A DNA stretch of 64,000 bases. Origin: Oceanihabitans sp. IOP_32 (GTDB lineage Bacteria; Bacteroidota; Bacteroidia; Flavobacteriales; Flavobacteriaceae). This document shows positions 26,281 through 34,465 of the stretch, piece by piece. How positions within the stretch are numbered: position 1 is the first letter of the stretch; every line of letters begins with the position of its first letter. The notes under the pieces are model-generated. The model had not been told where the DNA came from and did not search any database. It worked only from the letters and a program-made list of their open reading frames with translations. Location: positions 3,231,001 to 3,295,000 of the forward strand of contig NZ_CP040813.1 in NCBI RefSeq assembly GCF_009498295.1. The letters are read 5' to 3'. Position numbers and translations under genes: made by a program.

Positions 26281-27387
26281 ATGAGTAAACAACCACTATT
26301 AACACCTTATACAAATAACCTTAATTTAAAAAATAGAGTTGTTATGGCACCCATGACTCGCAGTAGAGCCAATAATGACGGGAATGTGCCTACAAACGAT
26401 TTACACGGCCTTTACTACGAACAACGCGCATCTGCAGGGTTAATTATTACCGAGGGCTCTCAAGTATCTAAACGTGCCGTTGGTTATATTCATACCCCAG
26501 GTATATATTCAGATGCTCAAGTTGAAGGCTGGAAAAAAGTTACAAAACGAGTACACGATAACGGAGGTAAAATTTTTATTCAGCTATGGCATGTTGGACG
26601 CATTTCTCATCCCGATTTTCATAACGGGGCATTGCCCTTATCGGCTTCAGCTATAAATCCAAACGCCAAATCTTTTACCCCACAAGGATTTAAAGACACT
26701 GTGACGCCCAAAGAAATGACTGTAAATGACATAAAAACTACGGTTAAAGATTTTCAAAAAGCCGCAGAAAACGCCATAAAAGCTGGTTTTGACGGTGTTG
26801 AAATTCATTCCTCAAACGGGTATTTGTTCCATCAGTTTTTTAGTGATTGTTCTAATAAAAGAACAGATGATTATGGCGGATCAGTAGAAAATAAAACCCG
26901 TTTCCTTTTCGAAGTCCTTGAGGCGGTTAAACAAGTTGTTTCAGAGGAAAAAATTGGTTTGCGCTTTAACCCATCTTTACATGGTTTGTTTGGAATCACG
27001 GTAAATGAAAACACCATTCCAACTTTTGAATATATGGTTAAAAGGTTAAACGATTATAATTTGGCCTACCTGCACCTTTCTGAGCCCTTTACAGACGTTT
27101 CTGAGGTGCCCTATGCCGTTACAGAAATCGCTAAACATTTTCGTCCTTTGTATAATGGTACTCTCATGATTAACGGAGATTTTGATCAAGAAAAAGGAAA
27201 TAAAATTTTAGAAGATGGTTATGCCGATTTAGTCGCCTATGGAAAACCCTACATATCTAACCCCGATTTAGTAGAGCGTTTTGAGAATAATTTAAAACTA
27301 TCAGAATGGGATCAAGAAACCTTCTACACCACAGGATCAAAGGGATATACCGATTATCCCATGGCCTTGGAGTACAGTAAAGAATAA
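26281..27387 (+). CDS. Old Yellow Enzyme family alkene reductase (NemA-like)
   Basis: A 368-residue FMN-dependent ene-reductase. The barrel opens with LKNRVVMAPMTRSRA, and the flavin and substrate residues are visible in QLWHVGR and GVEIHSSNGYLFHQFFSD, with the His-x-x-Asn pair that binds the substrate carbonyl or nitro oxygen. DDYGGSVENKTRFLFEVLEAV is the conserved helix, and LVAYGKPYISNPDLVERF ends the domain. It would reduce activated alkenes, quinones or nitro compounds using NADPH. It is followed 43 bases later by an OsmC gene in the same direction, which suggests a shared role in electrophile or peroxide stress. Confidence 0.9.
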   Translation: MSKQPLLTPYTNNLNLKNRVVMAPMTRSRANNDGNVPTNDLHGLYYEQRASAGLIITEGSQVSKRAVGYIHTPGIYSDAQVEGWKKVTKRVHDNGGKIFIQLWHVGRISHPDFHNGALPLSASAINPNAKSFTPQGFKDTVTPKEMTVNDIKTTVKDFQKAAENAIKAGFDGVEIHSSNGYLFHQFFSDCSNKRTDDYGGSVENKTRFLFEVLEAVKQVVSEEKIGLRFNPSLHGLFGITVNENTIPTFEYMVKRLNDYNLAYLHLSEPFTDVSEVPYAVTEIAKHFRPLYNGTLMINGDFDQEKGNKILEDGYADLVAYGKPYISNPDLVERFENNLKLSEWDQETFYTTGSKGYTDYPMALEYSKE

Positions 27388-27430
27388 ACTCGTAAATTGA
27401 AATAGCGTATTAAATTTAAAACATATAATC

Positions 27431-27856
27431 ATGAAATTCACAAGAAAAGCAAGTGCAGAGTGGAAAGGTAGCGGCAAAGACGGTAAAGGCAATCTAACTA
27501 CAGGAAGTAAAGTTCTAGAGAAAACATCATATTCCTTTCATACTAGATTTGAAGACGGAGAGAAAGGCACAAACCCAGAAGAGTTGGTAGGAGCAGCCCA
27601 TGCAGGTTGTTTTGCCATGCAGTTAAGCTTCTTGTTAAACGAAGAAGGTTTTACTGCCACAACATTACAGGTAGATGCCTCGGTTGATTTCCAAGATGGA
27701 GCGATTACAAAAATTCGATTGAATCTAGAGGGCGTTGTACCAAATATTGAGTCGACACAGTTTAATGAAATAGCTCAAAAAGCCAAAGAAGTTTGCCCAA
27801 TTTCCAAACTATTAAGCACAGAAATTGAGTTAAATGTTCTTTTAAAAACTTTATAA
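27431..27856 (+). CDS. osmC: OsmC-family peroxiredoxin
   Basis: A 141-residue OsmC/Ohr family thiol peroxidase for organic hydroperoxides. The two redox cysteines are in GAAHAGCFAMQLSFLL (Cys at about residue 60) and EVCPISKLLS (about 124), as expected for the family. The N-terminal RKASAEWKGSGKDGKGNLTTGS segment is typical of OsmC rather than Ohr. Length matches the family. It follows the ene-reductase gene closely and may be transcribed with it. Confidence 0.9.
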   Translation: MKFTRKASAEWKGSGKDGKGNLTTGSKVLEKTSYSFHTRFEDGEKGTNPEELVGAAHAGCFAMQLSFLLNEEGFTATTLQVDASVDFQDGAITKIRLNLEGVVPNIESTQFNEIAQKAKEVCPISKLLSTEIELNVLLKTL

Positions 27857-28003
27857 TGGTTGTAATGGTATTTTCTATTATGCTCTTAAGACAGTATTTA
27901 TAGGCCAATCTAGCGTTAAGACTTGCGAAAAACACAAAAATAGTTAAGACTTTTTAAAATTTTTTAAAAGATTTTTAATTTTTATAGTGTTTTATGATTT
28001 ATT

Positions 28004-28019
28004 TGGCGTTAGCTTTGCG
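28004..28019 (+). promoter_or_regulatory. Promoter region of the cold-shock gene
   Basis: TAGCTTTG at 28010-28017 fits the Bacteroidota -7 box TAnnTTTG. The overlapping string TGGCGTTAGCTTTGCG also has GG and GC ten bases apart, the spacing of a sigma-54 promoter. The start codon is about 30 bases downstream. Which sigma factor is used cannot be decided from sequence. Confidence 0.5.
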
Positions 28020-28049
28020 CATTCAAATATTAATTACAATTACATTATT

Positions 28050-28241
28050 ATGAACAAAGGAACAGTAAAATTTTTCAACGACACAAAAGGATTTGGTTTT
28101 ATCACTGAAGAAGGTGTAGACAAAGATCATTTTGTACACATTTCAGGATTAGTTGACGAAATTCGTGAAGGTGACCAAGTTGAATTTGATTTACAAGAAG
28201 GAAACAAAGGATTAAATGCAGTAAACGTAAAAGTTATCTAA
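28050..28241 (+). CDS. Cold-shock domain protein
   Basis: A 63-residue single cold-shock domain protein beginning at the ATG at 28050; the longer frame from 27987 would include the promoter and is unlikely. The RNA-binding motifs are GTVKFFNDTKGFGFITEE (RNP1, residues 4-21) and DHFVHISGL (RNP2, residues 26-34). Such proteins bind single-stranded nucleic acid and act as RNA chaperones. A strong hairpin with a T run follows at 28264, so it is a one-gene transcript. Confidence 0.95.
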   Translation: MNKGTVKFFNDTKGFGFITEEGVDKDHFVHISGLVDEIREGDQVEFDLQEGNKGLNAVNVKVI

Positions 28242-28263
28242 ATTTATATATTTTCAAGTTTTT

Positions 28264-28299
28264 AAAAAAAGTCTATCACTAGTGTGGTAGACTTTTTTT
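28264..28299 (+). terminator. Terminator after the cold-shock gene
   Basis: GTCTATCAC and GTGGTAGAC pair around a TAGT loop, with an A run before and seven T after the stem. One G-T pair is present. It lies 23 bases after the stop codon. Confidence 0.85.
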
Positions 28300-28452
28300 G
28301 TATGGTAAGTAAAAATTTGGTCAAAATAATTTTAAGGTGTTCATGCTTTTCTAGTTTTTTCTGCCGATTTGTACATTAAATTTGGCGATATTCAACTTGT
28401 TTTGTTATCAGATTATAAATAAAAGCTTTAAATTTGATTAAATCTATAATAC

Positions 28453-29523
28453 ATGCAAGATTTAAAAATATCATTAAAAAAGCCATCTTTTCCAATCTCA
28501 GAACAATTAGATGCTTACCTAACACGGTATAATAGAAATATAGAAATTCCTATTTTCTATGATGACTTACTGCGTTTTCAGGGGTCTATTGTTGTGTACG
28601 ACAAGGATGATAACGATACTTTGTGGATTCGTGTGTATTACAATGATTTTGAGCGAGAAGAAATAGATTTATCCCTAAAAAAAGTTTACACCATCTTACA
28701 CTCTGATGGTAATGAGGATACCATTCCGTTTTTAAATGTAGACTCAATCGATTTTTGCACTTTTGGAAATTCAAAACCCTTTAGAGTGAAGGTGAGAAAT
28801 ATTTTGAACGATAATTACACGTATTTCTACGTAAAAACTGCAGATGCCTCGCGTATATATGGTTTAGAGTTAGAGCACATGTTATCTCCCTATAATTTGA
28901 ATTTTCTCGTCTATAAAAACACTTTAATTGAAGAGCATATTGCGGGAATACCGGGCGATGAGTTTATTGAAAAAATGTTACCCAATTGCAGTAAATCTGA
29001 AAAATCTCAAATCGCCAAAGAGTTCGTTAAATTTAACGAGCGCTGTATGATTAGACTCTTAGGTGATATGCGATCTTATAATTACGTTATTGTGCCCACA
29101 CACGATTTCGATCATGTGGTTTACAAAATTAGAGCCATAGATTTCGACCAACAATGTTACGAGGGAAAATTTAATATCTACAGACCACAATTTTTTAAAG
29201 AAAATTATAAGATGGTCGAATTGGTATCGAAAACTTTCCAAAAACTCTCGATAGACCAATATAAAATTGAAGAGCGTTCTATTTTAGTAAAACGTTTAAA
29301 AAGTTATCATGTAAGAGTAGATAAGCTTTTAGATTGCATGGTTAACGATTCTATCTCTACAGAAGAAAACATCGAGCAACTTAAAATGACGATTTTCGAA
29401 TACACTCAAGATATTAAGTTTAAGCGGGCCAGAAATATGGGCGAAATCCTTAAAGCAGCTTTAGAGTTTATGGTTCGCAACTACGACGATGTAAGCCTTA
29501 ATAGATTAAAGCTTAAAGGTTAA
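28453..29523 (+). CDS. Uncharacterised protein with kinase-like signature
   Basis: A 356-residue cytosolic protein that I do not recognise by name. The middle part reads like a minimal kinase fold. YFYVKTADASRIYGLELEHML (125-144) could give the ATP-binding Lys128 and helix-C glutamates. NTLIEEHIAGIPGDEF (156-171) looks like a hinge. GDMRSYN (204-210) resembles a catalytic loop with Asp and Asn, and IRAIDFDQQ (227-235) resembles the metal-binding DFD segment. About 100 residues before it form a separate beta-rich domain, and the end is helical. Its stop overlaps the stop of the convergent gene at 29520. The kinase reading is an inference from motif order. Confidence 0.55.
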   Translation: MQDLKISLKKPSFPISEQLDAYLTRYNRNIEIPIFYDDLLRFQGSIVVYDKDDNDTLWIRVYYNDFEREEIDLSLKKVYTILHSDGNEDTIPFLNVDSIDFCTFGNSKPFRVKVRNILNDNYTYFYVKTADASRIYGLELEHMLSPYNLNFLVYKNTLIEEHIAGIPGDEFIEKMLPNCSKSEKSQIAKEFVKFNERCMIRLLGDMRSYNYVIVPTHDFDHVVYKIRAIDFDQQCYEGKFNIYRPQFFKENYKMVELVSKTFQKLSIDQYKIEERSILVKRLKSYHVRVDKLLDCMVNDSISTEENIEQLKMTIFEYTQDIKFKRARNMGEILKAALEFMVRNYDDVSLNRLKLKG

Positions 29524-30032
29524 TTCCAATTTTCATCAAAATCTAAATTATCGTAATCGTCCAGATCTAGGCCGTCCTCAAATTCATCAAAATTATTCTC
29601 TTGATCTGCTTCAAATAATTTTTCTGGAGCTTGATCTGGCACCTGTCCTTGAACAAACAACAGGTTGGGGTAGTCGTGTCCCTCGGTTTCTTCAACAATT
29701 TCTGCAAGTTCAACGTAAAAAGTCCACAAGCTTAAAAAATCGTAAACATAAATTAGTTTAGTTTGCTCGCGGTGCACAACGCTATCAAGACTAGTTTCAT
29801 GCATTAAACGCGCAGAACCATTTTCACTTAAATCGAATAAAGAAATTTCTTCACCTTGTTCCCAAAGATCGTTACTTAAATAAAACGATGCCATCTCAGA
29901 GCCGTCAAAACCAAAAGATTGCGTGATTATGTTGTGCAAATCCTCAAGTGTATCGGTTTGTTTAATTTCTAAATCACGAAAAATATCATCTTTGGTGTCA
30001 TTATCAAGTATAACTCTAAATCTGTAAATCAT
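29520..30032 (-). CDS. pRiA4b ORF-3-like protein (PF07929 type)
   Basis: A 170-residue acidic protein. The first 110 residues, MIYRFRVILDNDTKDDIFRDLEI, then LEDLHNIITQSFGFDGSEMASFYLS and KLIYVYDFLSLWTFYVELAEI, follow the plasmid pRiA4b ORF-3 family, which also occurs as passenger protein of some transposons and has no established biochemical function. The tail is very rich in Asp and Glu (DEFEDGLDLDDYDNLDFDENW) and should be disordered. It converges on the kinase-like gene with a four-base overlap of the ends. No transposon ends are seen nearby, so here it is probably a stable chromosomal gene. Confidence 0.75.
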   Translation of the reverse strand: MIYRFRVILDNDTKDDIFRDLEIKQTDTLEDLHNIITQSFGFDGSEMASFYLSNDLWEQGEEISLFDLSENGSARLMHETSLDSVVHREQTKLIYVYDFLSLWTFYVELAEIVEETEGHDYPNLLFVQGQVPDQAPEKLFEADQENNFDEFEDGLDLDDYDNLDFDENWN

Positions 30033-30182
30033 AGCATTATTAAAATTTATTCTTAAAGGAATAGTTATTTTCTTTTTCCTATTTGTAAGGTAGCTCGGGC
30101 AGTCTGTAATTTCATAACATATCTAAAAAGCATGCTGCTTTGGCAGTATTAAAATAGGTTTGCAAAGGTAGGTTTTTTTGTA

Positions 30183-31205
30183 TTATTTACTAAAACGATG
30201 CAAGGTAAATGTCATCGCACTCAATAAGAAAAAAGCACCGATTTGATGCGCTATCCCCAGCCAAAGCGGAACAGCATACAAAATGGTTAAAACGCCCAAT
30301 AGAAATTGAAAACCTACTAAGATTAATAAGGCGTTAATACTTTTTGTTTGAAGTCTTGTAAGCTCCATTTTTCGTGCTTTTAACCATAATATTACAATAG
30401 AAACAACCACAATATAGGCTAAAATTCTGTGAACAAATTGAATACCACTAGGGTTCTCAATAAGGTTTTTATAAAACGGATCGAGAATATGAACGGTGTA
30501 ATGCATAAATTTGCCTTCGTTCATTAATGGCCAGTGATTATGTATCAAGCCCGCTTTTAGGCCAGCAACAAAAGCTCCATAAACAATTTGCACAATAAGA
30601 ATAAGGTAGCTCACAATAATAAGGTTTCTAAATCTAATATTTCGAGGTTTATTTTTAGGGTAAATTAAATCGAGAGCAACCCATAATGTCGCGGCAAAAG
30701 TTAGAAACGCCGTGGTTAGGTGTGCCGCTAATCTGTAGTGACTAACATGGGGGATGTCTACTAAACCACTTTTAACCATATACCAACCTAAGAAGCCTTG
30801 AAAGGCACCAAGTACTAATAAAACCAAACACTTTTTAATTGTCTGTTTTGTAAGTTTTTTAGTGACCAGAAAGTAAATAAAAGGAATAATAAATACCAAA
30901 CCAATTAGCCTGCCTAAAACTCTATGTAACCACTCCCAGAAATAAATACTCTTAAAGTCTTCGAGCGTAAAATGAGAGTGTAATTTTTGATATTCAGGGT
31001 ATTGTTTATACAATTCGAAAGCGTCTTGCCACTCGGCGTCATTTAATGGGGGAATAGTTCCGGTTATTAGTTTGTAGTTAGACATAGATAATCCAGAATC
31101 GGTAAGTCTAGTAATGCCACCTACTAAAACCATTATAAAGAGGAGCGCGCATCCTGTTAGCAGCCAATAAATGACGCTTTTATTATCTTTTTGTTGATTT
31201 TTCAC
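30183..31205 (-). CDS. ctaA: Heme A synthase, COX15/CtaA family
   Basis: A 340-residue inner-membrane protein with about eight helices that would oxidise the C8 methyl of heme O to form heme A for cytochrome oxidase. GGITRLTDSGLSMSNYKLITGTIPPLNDAEW is the COX15 opening. Heme-ligand histidines occur in WEWLHRVLGRLIG, SHYRLAAHLTTAFL, QFVHRILAYI and IAHQIGAFFLL, the four expected positions. The N-terminus is short and basic. It follows the CCA-adding enzyme gene on the same strand by 28 bases. Confidence 0.92.
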   Translation of the reverse strand: MKNQQKDNKSVIYWLLTGCALLFIMVLVGGITRLTDSGLSMSNYKLITGTIPPLNDAEWQDAFELYKQYPEYQKLHSHFTLEDFKSIYFWEWLHRVLGRLIGLVFIIPFIYFLVTKKLTKQTIKKCLVLLVLGAFQGFLGWYMVKSGLVDIPHVSHYRLAAHLTTAFLTFAATLWVALDLIYPKNKPRNIRFRNLIIVSYLILIVQIVYGAFVAGLKAGLIHNHWPLMNEGKFMHYTVHILDPFYKNLIENPSGIQFVHRILAYIVVVSIVILWLKARKMELTRLQTKSINALLILVGFQFLLGVLTILYAVPLWLGIAHQIGAFFLLSAMTFTLHRFSK

Positions 31206-31233
31206 AAGTATAGAATTAAATTTTCACTTTTCA

Positions 31234-32670
31234 CTATTCACTTTTAACCTTATTGGTTACACTTTTCACTAAACCCAAGCGCTCGCCTTCTTTTAGCATT
31301 AATTTATGAGCCGCGTTATAGTCGTTTGGAATATCGCCTTCTAAAATGGCCTCTTTTATAGTCTCTTTAATAATACCCACTTCACGAGAAGGCTTTAAGT
31401 TGAATGTTTCCATGATTTCTTCTCCAGAAATTGGAGGTTGAAAATTTCGCACCTGATCTCGTGCTTCCACTTCAATAATTTTATCGCGTACCTGTTTAAA
31501 ATTATTATGGTATTTCTTGTACTTTTTAGGATTTTTGGTGGTGATATCGGCTTCGCAAAGCGTCATCAAGTCATCGATGTAATCTCCAGCATCAAACACT
31601 AAACGGCGCACAGCAGCATCGGTCACATCTTGGGCTAGGGCTATAGGTCTAGAACTCATAAACACCATTTTTTGTACAAACTTCATTTTATCATTTAATG
31701 GCATTTTAAGTCTTTTAAAAATTTGATAAACCATCTTTGATCCTACAAATTCGTGGGCGTGAAAGGTCCAACCAACTTTTTTATCAAATTTTTTAGTTGG
31801 TGCTTTACCAATATCATGCAATAAAGCGGCCCAGCGTAACCATAAGTTATCGGTGTATTTAGCGATATTATCTACAACCTCTAAAGTGTGATAGAAATTA
31901 TCTTTATGGCGTTGACCATCGACCTCATCGATACCCTTTAAGGCCGTTAGCTCTGGTAAAATATACTCTAATAACCCCGTTTGTTCTAAAAGTAAAAATC
32001 CAATTGATGGGGTGTCGCTTTCAAGAATTTTATGAAGTTCTACAACAATGCGCTCATTGGTGATAATTTTAATGCGGTGGCAATTTTTTGTTATAGATTT
32101 TAAGGAAGCCTCATCAATTTTAAAATTAAGCTGTGAAGAAAACCTTATTGCTCGAAGCATTCTTAAAGGATCGTCACTATATGTGATATCTGGATTTAAA
32201 GGCGTTCTAATTATTTGATTTTTTAAATCGGCTATGCCATTAAAGGGATCCAATAAATCGCCCAGTTTATCTTTGTTTAAATCTAAAGCCAAAGCGTTTA
32301 TTGTGAAATCACGTCTATTTTGATCGTCTTTTAAAGTGCCATGTTCTACAACAGGATTCCTACTGTTTTCGCTATAAGATTCTTTGCGGGCGCCAACAAA
32401 TTCTATCTCTATATCGTCATAACGTAACATGGCTGTGCCGTAGGTTTTAAATATTTGTACTTTTGGCTTATTCGGTAAGTTTTTAGCAACTTGTTTAGCC
32501 AGTTCAATACCGCTACCAATAGCGACAATATCAATATCTTTTGCATCACCACGATTTAAAATATAATCGCGAACAAAACCACCAATTACGTAGCAATCTA
32601 CTTGTAATTGTTCGGCAGATTTCGAAATTATGTTAAAAACAGGATGATTTAAGGCATTTTTGTAGTTCAT
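31234..32670 (-). CDS. cca: CCA tRNA nucleotidyltransferase with HD domain
   Basis: A 478-residue enzyme that adds or repairs the 3' CCA of tRNA. The class II nucleotidyltransferase head shows YVIGGFVRDYILNRGDAKDIDIVAIG (26-51) with the GG-x-VRD and DxD motifs, then DQNRRDFTINALALDL and DDPLRMLRAIRFSSQLNF, conserved in this family. The HD phosphohydrolase domain has WAALLHDIGKAPTKKF near 285. The C-terminal VKSE end is basic. Family members of this length with HD are usual in Bacteroidota. Confidence 0.92.
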   Translation of the reverse strand: MNYKNALNHPVFNIISKSAEQLQVDCYVIGGFVRDYILNRGDAKDIDIVAIGSGIELAKQVAKNLPNKPKVQIFKTYGTAMLRYDDIEIEFVGARKESYSENSRNPVVEHGTLKDDQNRRDFTINALALDLNKDKLGDLLDPFNGIADLKNQIIRTPLNPDITYSDDPLRMLRAIRFSSQLNFKIDEASLKSITKNCHRIKIITNERIVVELHKILESDTPSIGFLLLEQTGLLEYILPELTALKGIDEVDGQRHKDNFYHTLEVVDNIAKYTDNLWLRWAALLHDIGKAPTKKFDKKVGWTFHAHEFVGSKMVYQIFKRLKMPLNDKMKFVQKMVFMSSRPIALAQDVTDAAVRRLVFDAGDYIDDLMTLCEADITTKNPKKYKKYHNNFKQVRDKIIEVEARDQVRNFQPPISGEEIMETFNLKPSREVGIIKETIKEAILEGDIPNDYNAAHKLMLKEGERLGLVKSVTNKVKSE

Positions 32671-32744
32671 GAGCTTTAATTTCGATAATTAAATGCCAAC
32701 TTTTGAGGTAAAAAATGTTGAGTTAGCAATTAAATATAGAAGTT

Positions 32745-33305
32745 TTATGGTCTTATTGTTTCTATGGTTCCATCCTTCAATATCTTAATAATTGTTGAAG
32801 GCTGGGGATCGATTTTTTCGTTATGCAAATTTACAATATAGTCTACTTGTTTTAAAATGTCTGGGTGTATTTCTTTAAAGGATTTAGGGGTGGGATAACC
32901 GCTTATGTTTGCCGATGTAGAAACAATTGGTTTATTAAACGCTTTAATTAACTCGTGTGCAAACCCCGTATTAACAATTCTAATGGCCAAGGTATTGTCT
33001 GATGCAATTAAGTTTTCGGCAATTAAACGCGGATTTTCGTAAATAATAGTAGTTGGTTTGGTAGTCGTCTTTAAAAAATCTACAGCATGTTTAGGAACGT
33101 CACTTATGTAGGTTTTAAGCATCTCCAAACTAGAAACTAAACAAATTAAAGCTTTACTTTCAATACGTTTTTTAATCTTATATATTTTAGAAACTGCTTT
33201 CGCGTTAGTGGCATCGCAGCCAAGACCCCAAACAGTATCTGTGGGATAAAGTATGGTATTTCCATTCTTTAAAGATGTTAAAGTTTGATCGATTTCTTTT
33301 TTCAT
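32745..33305 (-). CDS. tsaC: L-threonylcarbamoyladenylate synthase (TsaC/Sua5/YrdC family)
   Basis: About 186 residues from the ATG at 33305; the ATG at 33332 would add nine residues of no similarity. It forms threonylcarbamoyl-AMP from threonine, bicarbonate and ATP for t6A37 modification of tRNA. NGNTILYPTDTVWGLGCDATN is the family opening, KIYKIKKRIESKALICLV carries the conserved KxR segment, and STSANISGYPTPKSF is the SxxNxSG motif. It lacks the C-terminal Sua5 domain. A gap of 74 bases separates it from the CCA enzyme gene downstream, so both tRNA-maturation genes may be linked. Confidence 0.92.
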   Translation of the reverse strand: MKKEIDQTLTSLKNGNTILYPTDTVWGLGCDATNAKAVSKIYKIKKRIESKALICLVSSLEMLKTYISDVPKHAVDFLKTTTKPTTIIYENPRLIAENLIASDNTLAIRIVNTGFAHELIKAFNKPIVSTSANISGYPTPKSFKEIHPDILKQVDYIVNLHNEKIDPQPSTIIKILKDGTIETIRP

Positions 33306-33476
33306 GCTGTAAAAATAATAATTGTAAAGCATTTGAAATAATTTGCTTTGCCTTATTATCGCAAGATTTTATTTGAATATTTTTTTGTTTTTTATTAATA
33401 AACCTAGATACCTTAAATTAAGAAGGGGTATGCTAAATTTTTTAAAAACTTTGCGCTAGTTGGCACTGTAAAAAAG

Positions 33477-33504
33477 AAAAGCCCGGTCTTTCGACCAGGC
33501 TTTT
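33477..33504 (-). terminator. Terminator after the ompA-like gene
   Basis: On the minus strand AAGCCTGGTC and GACCGGGCTT pair around GAAA, followed by a T-rich run. One stem mismatch. It starts 22 bases beyond the stop codon of the OmpA-like gene. Confidence 0.85.
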
Positions 33505-33525
33505 TAAATATGTATTTGAAGCTAA

Positions 33526-34365
33526 TTAGTTTCCGCCAGCTTCTAAATTTTTCATTTCTGTTTCAATCAAGGCGTAGAACTGATCGATTTTAGGTAATAA
33601 AACAACACGTGTACGTCTGTTTTTTGCTCTGTTTTCAGCAGTATCGTTATCTGCTACAGGAACATAGGAGCTACGACCAGCAGCAACTAGTTGTGTTGGA
33701 TTTACACCAAGTTTTTGTAATTCACGAATAACCGATGTAGAACGCTTAACACTTAAATCCCAGTTATCTAAAAGCACACCTCTTTGGAAAGATCTACTGT
33801 CTGTGTGACCTTCAATCATCGCTTCAAATTCTGGCTTACTGTTAATTACTTTAGCAACTTTCGCTAGTACCTCTTGAGCCTTAGCAGTTACGTTATAGCT
33901 AGCATTTTTAAACAACAATTTATCAGAGATAGAAATATAAACAACACCTTTTTCTACATTAATTTCAATGTCTGGATCGTTTATACCAACTTCACGTTTA
34001 AGGCTTGTTACTAACGCCAAGGTTACACTATCTTTTTTGGTGATAGCATCTTGTAAACGCGTAATTTTAAGTTCTTTCTCTCTAATGCTCTCAAGTGTTT
34101 TTTCAATACTACTTGCACCTTTAGCAGATAAGAATTGTAAGTTGTCGTTACTTTTACGTAAATCTGCAATTTGCTCTTCTAAAGCTGTTGCTCTCGCCGT
34201 TACTGCCGCTCTTTCTTCTAAGCAAGCATTTAGCTTAACTGTTGCAGAGTTTAATAAATCTTGAGCTTCTTTTTCTTTAGCTTGTAAATCTGTGAATTGT
34301 TTTTTAGAGACACATGAGCTTAATAAAAAGACGGTAAATAAACTAAGTAAAAATACTTTTTTCAT
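33526..34365 (-). CDS. OmpA-family peptidoglycan-binding lipoprotein
   Basis: About 279 residues from the ATG at 34365; the longer frame to 34449 precedes the signal peptide with 28 unlikely residues and covers the promoter. The signal MKKVFLLSLFTVFLLSSCVSKK has a lipobox with the Cys at about 18. A coiled coil with many Lys, Glu and Ala covers about 25-135. The C-terminal OmpA domain shows VYISISDKLLFKNASYNV, IEGHTDSRSFQRG, WDLSVKRSTSVIREL and NRAKNRRTRVVLLPK, with the Asp and Arg that hold diaminopimelate. It should tether the outer membrane to peptidoglycan. Confidence 0.92.
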   Translation of the reverse strand: MKKVFLLSLFTVFLLSSCVSKKQFTDLQAKEKEAQDLLNSATVKLNACLEERAAVTARATALEEQIADLRKSNDNLQFLSAKGASSIEKTLESIREKELKITRLQDAITKKDSVTLALVTSLKREVGINDPDIEINVEKGVVYISISDKLLFKNASYNVTAKAQEVLAKVAKVINSKPEFEAMIEGHTDSRSFQRGVLLDNWDLSVKRSTSVIRELQKLGVNPTQLVAAGRSSYVPVADNDTAENRAKNRRTRVVLLPKIDQFYALIETEMKNLEAGGN

Positions 34366-34407
34366 AATTAGTGATGGATTAATTTTTTTTAGAATTTGTT
34401 GTAATAG

Positions 34408-34415
34408 CAAACATA
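34408..34415 (-). promoter_or_regulatory. Possible -7 box before the ompA-like gene
   Basis: The minus strand reads TATGTTTG here, matching TAnnTTTG, about 43 bases before the ATG at 34365. No clear -33 TTG was found at the usual distance. Confidence 0.45.
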
Positions 34416-34465
34416 GGTAAAAAACCAATGAATGCATAATTGTTAACATAATTTTTGCTATTTAG

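Noticed and set aside
29520-30032. pRiA4b ORF-3-like protein as a sign of a mobile element
   Set aside because: No transposase, inverted repeat or integrase is close by, and the neighbours are housekeeping genes.
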